The notes under the pieces were generated by a model. It saw nothing but the letters and a program-made list of their open reading frames with translations, made no database searches and was not told where the DNA came from. Shown in pieces: positions 41,766 through 46,128 of a stretch of DNA of 46,128 nucleotides; the stretch's first letter is position 1; each line of letters opens with the position of its first letter. The DNA lies in contig CADCHO010000014.1 in the NCBI GenBank assembly GCA_902801255.1, forward strand, positions 1 through 46,128, read 5' to 3'. The DNA is from an uncultured Eubacteriales bacterium (GTDB taxonomy: Bacteria; Bacillota; Clostridia; Peptostreptococcales; Anaerovoracaceae). Both the position numbers and the translations under genes were made by a program.

Positions 41766-42914
41766 TCAATAGCTGTTGCCTATGTACCTGTATGTTCTCT
41801 GTGCAGTAGCATATCTCGAATCTGACAAAGCACAGACTCTGATGGAATTGTTCCATTTTTCGCTGAACGGAACATTGTCATCTCCACCTGTCGACTCAAC
41901 GATCATTCCGTCGCCGAGATAGAGTGCTACGTGGTTGCTCCAGCAGATGACATCACCTTTCTTGAGACTCTGCATTGCAGGCTTTCCGAGCTTTGCGAAG
42001 AGAGGCGATGTGTCATATCCTCTGTTTGCTTTGTAGTCATACGAGCTTCCGTTCTGGCATATCTGGAGCATGGTCGGCTCACCTCCGCCATGGGCGAATG
42101 CTGCATGTACGAATGGATTGCAGCAATATGAAAATTCATAATCATTGACGCCTGTCTTTGCTCTTCCGCCTTCGAGAGTCTGTGTTCCGCAGAAGTAACA
42201 GCCGTTATGCTGCGAATTTGGTTTAATACCGTAGTGGAATCTGTTATCCGCTGCGATGTTGACAGCCCATGCGCATGCGCCGTTTACGACACGAAGTGCT
42301 TCAGCCGACTGTACAACTTCCTGAGGAGTTTCGGCAACCTCTGTAGCTACAGCCGGAAGACCGGTAGTAATGTTACTGACACTGACGGTAGAGCTCTTGA
42401 CATAATAGTAGCCGGGGCCTTTTCTGATCTTATACCATACAGCGCCCGATCCTTTCGCCTGAGCTTCAAGCACAATGGTGAAAGTGGCCTTCTTTTTCAG
42501 ATTGCCTTTTTTTGACATCTTGGTTCCGGCGCCCTTTCTGTAGGCGATTTTCTTTGATGTCTTGCCGGCAGCTGATCCGTAGCTGTTTATCTTGACAAGG
42601 TCTGAACGGACGTAGCCGAGCCCTGCACCGGTATTGACCAGATACCATTTGTACTTGGCACTTCTCTTTTTCTTGTGCGTGAATACTTCTTTCTGGATCT
42701 CAACTACAGAACCGTTATTAAGGACGGCGAGACTGGCGCTCTTTGTGCTTGCTCCTGCCCTGAGATGTGCACCTCCGATGCTTTTTATGTGACCTGAGGC
42801 CTCAAGGCCGCCCATGGCAGCCGAGTCGAATGAGGACGCGAGCAGGGCAAGCGTCATCATTACAGCTACCAGTAATACCCGCAGTACGATGCTTTGCTTT
42901 TTTGAGATAGTCAT
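41766..42914 (-). CDS. secreted SH3b and Cys-rich NlpC/P60-like protein
   Basis: A 382-residue exported protein. I start at ATG 42914, about 7 bases after AGGAAG. An in-frame ATG at 42986 abuts the -10 box and would lie upstream of the mRNA start. The signal peptide spans about 1-32. Two bacterial SH3-like repeats (about 40-110 and 115-180) should bind the wall. The C-terminal domain (about 205-382) has an NlpC/P60-like plan: C264-C265 in YCCNPFVHAAFAHG, GDVICWSNHVALYLGDG with His328, and a closing Tyr-rich strand. It also has GCYFC (239-242), shared with the protein at 44419. One Cys of CC is probably the nucleophile and the others may form disulfides or bind metal. Probably a wall peptidase. 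Confidence 0.82.
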   Translation of the reverse strand: MTISKKQSIVLRVLLVAVMMTLALLASSFDSAAMGGLEASGHIKSIGGAHLRAGASTKSASLAVLNNGSVVEIQKEVFTHKKKRSAKYKWYLVNTGAGLGYVRSDLVKINSYGSAAGKTSKKIAYRKGAGTKMSKKGNLKKKATFTIVLEAQAKGSGAVWYKIRKGPGYYYVKSSTVSVSNITTGLPAVATEVAETPQEVVQSAEALRVVNGACAWAVNIAADNRFHYGIKPNSQHNGCYFCGTQTLEGGRAKTGVNDYEFSYCCNPFVHAAFAHGGGEPTMLQICQNGSSYDYKANRGYDTSPLFAKLGKPAMQSLKKGDVICWSNHVALYLGDGMIVESTGGDDNVPFSEKWNNSIRVCALSDSRYATAQRTYRYIGNSY

Positions 42915-42951
42915 GACAGTACTTCCTGTTCTGTTCCAAAGCGATGGAAAA

Positions 42952-42978
42952 ACTGCGGTCATGCCTGTGACCGGCAGT
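42952..42978 (-). other. 5'-terminal mRNA hairpin candidate
   Basis: On the plus strand ACTGC-GGTCA (42952-42961) pairs with TGACC-g-GCAGT (42968-42978), with one bulged base and a 6-base loop. It lies at the very 5' end of the predicted leftward transcript and may stabilise it. Confidence 0.4.
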
Positions 42979-42987
42979 ATTCCCATA

Positions 42988-42993
42988 ATTATA
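42988..42993 (-). promoter_or_regulatory. -10 box of the SH3/NlpC-like gene
   Basis: TATAAT on the minus strand, about 74 bases before the ATG at 42914. No convincing -35 lies at 16-18 bases. The transcript would start near 42981, immediately before a hairpin (42978-42952). Confidence 0.45.
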
Positions 42994-43063
42994 CAAGGTT
43001 ATGGTAGCTTCAACTGCGGACAGCTTCAATAAATCTGTATAACTCTTAAGGAAAAACTGAGGC

Positions 43064-43092
43064 TTAAGAAATGGGTATATATAATGTATAAT
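43064..43092 (+). promoter_or_regulatory. promoter of the acyltransferase gene
   Basis: TTAAGA (43064-43069), 17-base spacer, TATAAT (43087-43092). A second TATAAT overlaps at 43080-43085. The leader to the GTG start would be about 64 bases. Confidence 0.5.
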
Positions 43093-43106
43093 AACTTCGC
43101 TGTGCA

Positions 43107-43120
43107 ATTGATATATCAAT
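43107..43120 (+). promoter_or_regulatory. 14-bp perfect palindrome just downstream of the promoter
   Basis: ATTGATATATCAAT is its own reverse complement and lies about 8 bases after the predicted start site. It could be an operator for a dimeric repressor. Function is inferred from position only. Confidence 0.35.
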
Positions 43121-43162
43121 GAATATCATTGCCCGGCTAATAATAAAAAGGACAGATAAAAC

Positions 43163-44299
43163 GTGAAACAGAGGATATACAAGTATGACAATGTAAAGGC
43201 GCTGCTCATATTCCTTGTAGTGCTGGGACATATGACGACAGATTATGTGTCGGACTCGCAGCTGATCAGGTGGACTACACTATGGATATATACTTTCCAC
43301 ATGCCTGCGTTTATTTTTATCTCAGGTCTGGTGCATAAACACTATATCACAGCAGAAAAAGCCTCCCTGGGTATAAAGGGTGAGACCCGCATGCGCTGGG
43401 ATAAAGTTCTTGGTTTTTTTCTGTGCGGATACGGCCTTAAGATATTCCTGCAGTTTACCAGAACTCTGATGGGGCAGAATCCTATATGGCACTGGATAGA
43501 GGAGCCGGGCATCCCATGGTATCTTTTCGTGATGGCCGAGTATGAGCTGCTCTTTTATCTGATGCGGAGGATAGACGAGAAAGTAAAACCGTGGGTGATG
43601 GTCACTGCAGCTTTTGCACTAAGCGCTGTGATCGGGTATTTTCCATCTGTCGGCGATACTTTCTGTCTCTCGCGTATGATAAACTTCCTTCCTATATATA
43701 TGCTTGGTTATTACCTGGACATGAAGGAGTTCCTCGGGTGGATAGAGAAGAAAGCGTACAGGATGCTGGGCTGGGCAGGCATAGCAGCTTCGATGGCAGT
43801 ATGCTGCATGGGAAACTGGGGGATGTACAGCTGGCGTAAATGGTTTACCGGCCGGCGCTCATATGAATACCTGCAGGACTTCTTCAGCTATGCCTATGTC
43901 AATGGCTGGTGGATAAGGCTGGCAGTCTGGGCAGTCGCGATCGCGATCACTCTGTCAGTTATCGCAGTCATACCGGATAAAAACATGGGATTCATAACTA
44001 CAATAGGGTCAAGAACTCTGAACGTCTATTTCTGGCACAGACCGCTTTGTTACCTGTTCCGCAACTGGGCAATACTTCCGAAACTCTGTGTTCTGTTCGG
44101 AGGTACATATAACGCTTCTGTTGCAGGCATGAAGCACGGACTTGCTTTCGGAGGGAGTACGCTTTCAATGGCAGCGGCTTATACGGTATATATCCTTATA
44201 GCTGCCGCGATGACAGCGTTCTTCAGCCTGGGAATATTTGATCACCCGTGTTCAGATTTAATGAGATTTGGCACATGGATAACCGGCCGTAAAAGGTAA
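43163..44299 (+). CDS. acyltransferase 3 family membrane protein (OafA-like)
   Basis: A 378-residue multi-pass protein, about 10 helices. The N-terminus KYDNVKALLIFLVVLGHM (about 6-23), with YTFHMPAFIFISGLVHKHY (about 42-60), is the acyltransferase-3 signature, including the conserved His in LGH and the H-x-P-x-F segment. The family O-acetylates or otherwise acylates extracellular sugars or lipids, using acyl-CoA from the cytoplasm; some members are serine transporters or work on peptidoglycan. There is no fused SGNH domain. The start is GTG at 43163, with AAAAGGA 10 bases upstream. It has its own promoter and sits between two Cys-rich NlpC/P60-like genes. The acceptor is unknown, possibly the glycopolymer made by the neighbouring genes. 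Confidence 0.85.
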   Translation: MKQRIYKYDNVKALLIFLVVLGHMTTDYVSDSQLIRWTTLWIYTFHMPAFIFISGLVHKHYITAEKASLGIKGETRMRWDKVLGFFLCGYGLKIFLQFTRTLMGQNPIWHWIEEPGIPWYLFVMAEYELLFYLMRRIDEKVKPWVMVTAAFALSAVIGYFPSVGDTFCLSRMINFLPIYMLGYYLDMKEFLGWIEKKAYRMLGWAGIAASMAVCCMGNWGMYSWRKWFTGRRSYEYLQDFFSYAYVNGWWIRLAVWAVAIAITLSVIAVIPDKNMGFITTIGSRTLNVYFWHRPLCYLFRNWAILPKLCVLFGGTYNASVAGMKHGLAFGGSTLSMAAAYTVYILIAAAMTAFFSLGIFDHPCSDLMRFGTWITGRKR

Positions 44300-44363
44300 G
44301 AATGTTCATACAAACTACACAGTTTTTTTTGAGATACTTGATGAATTTTACAGGCAATTAACA

Positions 44364-44369
44364 TATAAT
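44364..44369 (+). promoter_or_regulatory. -10 box upstream of the Fn3/NlpC-like gene
   Basis: TATAAT at 44364-44369. The nearest -35-like TTGATG (44338-44343) is 20 bases away, longer than usual. No hairpin terminator is visible between 44299 and this site, so readthrough from the acyltransferase gene is possible. Confidence 0.4.
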
Positions 44370-44418
44370 CTATGAGTATTTCGATCCGGAGACAAAGTTC
44401 AGATTTGCATGAGGGAAA

Positions 44419-45903
44419 ATGAAGAAAGCAATAGACTGGATCAGAAAGAATAAGAAGAAGATCCTGCTGACAGATGTACTTGTCATTCTGGCAGCGTGTC
44501 TTGTTGTGCTTTGCATCCCAAAACCGGAAGAGGTAAATAGTCTTCAGATTGCTGACAGCACTTATTCTACCGCGCAGCTGGCATGGAATGAATCAGAGCA
44601 TGCATCTTCCTACAAGGTATACAGATCGGACAACGGGACTGATTATGAATACCTTGGTACCACAAAGGAAGCCAAGTATACAGACAAAAAACTGAGGACA
44701 GGCAAAACCTATTACTATACAGTAGTTGCCAGAAACGTACTCAAGAGTACCGATATAGATCCGAAAGCTGCAGCATCAGTTATGCCGAGCCTCGACACAC
44801 CAGAGCTTGAGGTGGATACATCTCAGGGTGAGATGAAGCTGAGCTATTCACCGGTTGACGGAGCTCTCGGTTATGAGATCGTACGCAACGGCGAAGTTAT
44901 CGGACAGACAGACAAGACGGAATTCGTTGATTCGCAGGCTGAGCTGCAGGGCGGAGAATTCAGCTATGAGGTAAGGGCTTACCGATACGAGAAAAACCCT
45001 GTTTACGGCAAAGCAAGCAATACTGTCGACGCAGAGATTTATGCTCTCCAGAATTTCACGGTCGAGCCGAGTGATAATGATCTCCTGATTCAGTGGACAT
45101 ACAGCGATCATTACAGCAGCTACAAGCTTTTCAACGAAGGTCAGGAAATAGCCGAGACGACTGCAAACACATACAGGCTCCCGGGTTTCGAACTCGATAA
45201 GGTCTACGATTTGAAACTGGTCGGATATACTTCTGACGAATCCGAGAAGAGTCCGGAAGCAGGTAAAAGATTCAAGGTCGTCGAGGAAGAGATGACCAAC
45301 GAGGAAGCCATAGAGGCTGCGGTGCAGTGGGGTATCGATATTGCTGCTGATGACTCATTTACCTACGGCGCAGGTCAGAGAGCACACAGATACGGTTGCT
45401 ACTTCTGCCAGACCAATGTCGGCCCGAGAAAGAACTTAAAGGGAAAGGGCAAGGTCAACGGGCATTCCTACGAGAAGACATATTGCTGCAATCCGTTTGT
45501 TCACGCCTGCTACGCTCACGGTGCCGGAGATCCGAAGATGCTGGAAGCATGCAGGGACGGACATGGAATAGCAATGACCAAGAAGAGCTTTACAAGGTAC
45601 GGCCACTGGAAAAGCTGCGGAAAAGTCTCCAAGAAAAATCTCAGAAGGGGTGATGTTCTCGTCCGCTCCAATCACGTAATGATGTATATCGGCAATGGCC
45701 AGATCGTACAGGCCAGCGGTGGCGGATGGGATGCGGGAAGCATCCAGGTAACTAACCTCGGCGGACGCAAGTACTCATTTGTCATGAGATATACAGGAAA
45801 CGGCAGAGGAGTAAAGCGCGTTATCAAGGACGTGGATGACCTCGGCAATGTAATCGAAGAGGCACCGGCAGAAGCTGCGGAGGACACAACAGAACAGGCA
45901 TAG
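44419..45903 (+). CDS. membrane-anchored Fn3-repeat protein with Cys-rich NlpC/P60-like domain
   Basis: A 494-residue protein. A basic N-terminus and one helix (about 16-33) anchor or export it. Three Fn3-like domains follow (about 37-124, 126-207 and 209-288) with strands such as AQLAWNESEHASSYKVYR and KTYYYTVVARN. The C-terminal domain (about 293-460) matches the one at 41766: AVQWGIDIAADDSFTYG, GCYFC (Cys327, Cys330), YCCNPFVHACYAHGAGDP (Cys356-Cys357), GDVLVRSNHVMMYIGNG (His419) and QASGGGWD. An acidic tail ends the protein. It is probably a wall peptidase or amidase of the NlpC/P60 clan; substrate unknown. GAGGG lies 3 bases before the ATG, a tight spacing. Confidence 0.83.
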   Translation: MKKAIDWIRKNKKKILLTDVLVILAACLVVLCIPKPEEVNSLQIADSTYSTAQLAWNESEHASSYKVYRSDNGTDYEYLGTTKEAKYTDKKLRTGKTYYYTVVARNVLKSTDIDPKAAASVMPSLDTPELEVDTSQGEMKLSYSPVDGALGYEIVRNGEVIGQTDKTEFVDSQAELQGGEFSYEVRAYRYEKNPVYGKASNTVDAEIYALQNFTVEPSDNDLLIQWTYSDHYSSYKLFNEGQEIAETTANTYRLPGFELDKVYDLKLVGYTSDESEKSPEAGKRFKVVEEEMTNEEAIEAAVQWGIDIAADDSFTYGAGQRAHRYGCYFCQTNVGPRKNLKGKGKVNGHSYEKTYCCNPFVHACYAHGAGDPKMLEACRDGHGIAMTKKSFTRYGHWKSCGKVSKKNLRRGDVLVRSNHVMMYIGNGQIVQASGGGWDAGSIQVTNLGGRKYSFVMRYTGNGRGVKRVIKDVDDLGNVIEEAPAEAAEDTTEQA

Positions 45904-45953
45904 AATGTATTAAAGCGATACGGCGTTTATTTAAACTTAAACAAAATTCATCT

Positions 45954-45989
45954 AATCCTCTCTGAAATCTCTTGATTTTAGGGAGGATT
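45954..45989 (+). terminator. 16-bp hairpin terminator overlapping the rpsF promoter
   Basis: AATCCTCTCTGAAATC (45954-45969) pairs fully with GATTTTAGGGAGGATT (45974-45989), counting two G-U pairs, around the loop TCTT. The right arm and loop contain the -35 hexamer of the promoter that follows. Confidence 0.8.
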
Positions 45990-45999
45990 TGTATATAAT
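45972..45999 (+). promoter_or_regulatory. rpsF promoter
   Basis: -35 TTGATT (45972-45977), 16-base spacer, perfect -10 TATAAT (45994-45999). The start site would be near 46006, giving an 80-base leader. Confidence 0.75.
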
Positions 46000-46004
46000 T
46001 AACA

Positions 46005-46063
46005 GGCGCGTCATATTGGCGCGTCATAATTATTACTTTCTGCGCAGGGCAAACCTGCGCCAA
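46005..46063 (+). promoter_or_regulatory. structured rpsF leader (autoregulation candidate)
   Basis: GGCGCGTCATA occurs twice (46005-46015 and 46018-46028). GCGCAGG (46042-46048) pairs with CCTGCGC (46054-46060). TTGGCGC (46016-46022) can instead pair with GCGCCAA (46057-46063), so the two helices are mutually exclusive. Leaders of rpsF-rpsR operons in many bacteria bind the S6:S18 complex. I do not see the conserved CCG bulge clearly, so this is only a candidate. Confidence 0.4.
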
Positions 46064-46085
46064 AAAGACCACAGGAGGTGTCAAC

Positions 46086-46128
46086 ATGAGAGATTATGAA
46101 CTTCTATTCGTGCTTGATCCAAGCCTGG
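46086..46128 (+). CDS. rpsF: 30S ribosomal protein S6 (3' truncated by window)
   Basis: The first 14 residues, MRDYELLFVLDPSL, match the invariant start of bacterial S6, which binds S18 on the platform of the 30S subunit. AGGAGGTG (46073-46080) lies 5 bases before the ATG. It normally heads an operon with ssb and rpsR. The window ends here. Confidence 0.92.
   Translation, partial: MRDYELLFVLDPSL

Noticed and set aside
42915-42986. N-terminal extension of the SH3/NlpC-like protein to ATG 42986
   Set aside because: That ATG directly follows the TATAAT box and would precede the transcript start. The extension also breaks a normal signal peptide.
46042-46062. Resemblance of GCGCAGGGCAAACC to the c-di-GMP-I (GEMM) riboswitch core
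   Set aside because: The match is limited to one hairpin of about 19 bases. The second conserved arm and tetraloop receptor are missing, and the site is the leader of rpsF just before the Shine-Dalgarno.

Overview
The window looks like chromosomal DNA from a low-to-mid GC Gram-positive anaerobe of the Clostridia (Eubacteriales). The basis is: strong AGGAGG-type ribosome binding sites, a dlt-type D-alanylation cluster, several CDP-glycerol glycerophosphotransferase-like proteins, a TagO-like initiating transferase, an LCP ligase, and Lys-rich secreted fibronectin-III proteins with Firmicutes-type signal peptides. The secreted-protein style recalls the Eubacterium/Mogibacterium (Family XIII) group, but that placement is only an impression. 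Almost every gene concerns the cell envelope. I see no phage genes, insertion sequence, tRNA, rRNA or CRISPR array.

Layout. (1) 1-7325: the tail of a secreted Fn3 protein, then a leftward operon moxR - DUF58 - DUF4129 membrane protein - InlB-repeat lipoprotein, divergent from a secreted transglutaminase/Fn3 protein. (2) 7416-13337: a rightward cluster of glycerophosphotransferase-like protein, membrane-anchored GDPD, second glycerophosphotransferase-like protein, PaaK/CapK-like adenylate-forming enzyme and Wzx-type flippase. (3) 13386-21614: a leftward five-gene operon of polyprenyl-phosphate GT2, ATP-grasp ligase, two MacB-type ABC transporters with fused ATPase and permease, and a repeat-bearing surface protein. 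(4) 21686-23354: a small lipoprotein and a convergent L,D-transpeptidase. (5) 23588-30305: SGNH/DltD-like protein, MBOAT acyltransferase, dltA, dltC, then rfbB and rffA, which make dTDP-4-amino-4,6-dideoxygalactose. (6) 30376-36208: a YfhO-family membrane protein and a giant protein with two glycerophosphotransferase domains. (7) 36414-41703: a secreted propeller-like protein, TagO-like transferase, LCP ligase and an LDH/MDH-superfamily dehydrogenase. (8) 41766-45903: two secreted Cys-rich NlpC/P60-like proteins flanking an acyltransferase-3. (9) 46086 to the end: the start of rpsF, the edge of a core ribosomal operon.

How it fits together (inference). TagO starts a polymer on undecaprenyl phosphate. 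The glycerophosphotransferase-like enzymes build or decorate it, and RfbB and RffA supply an amino-deoxyhexose. The flippase exports it and LCP attaches it to peptidoglycan. The MBOAT/SGNH/DltA/DltC set D-alanylates it, and YfhO with a GT2 may glycosylate it outside the membrane. L,D-transpeptidase, transglutaminase and NlpC/P60-like proteins act on the surrounding wall.

The most notable points are a DltX-like acyl-shuttle peptide (C-terminal FIYREF) fused to the MBOAT of a Dlt-type operon; the GT2/ATP-grasp/double ABC/repeat-protein operon, whose first gene appears to be transcribed leaderless; a dehydrogenase with MDH-type Arg at the LDH specificity position; and a paired Cys-rich NlpC/P60-like domain family.
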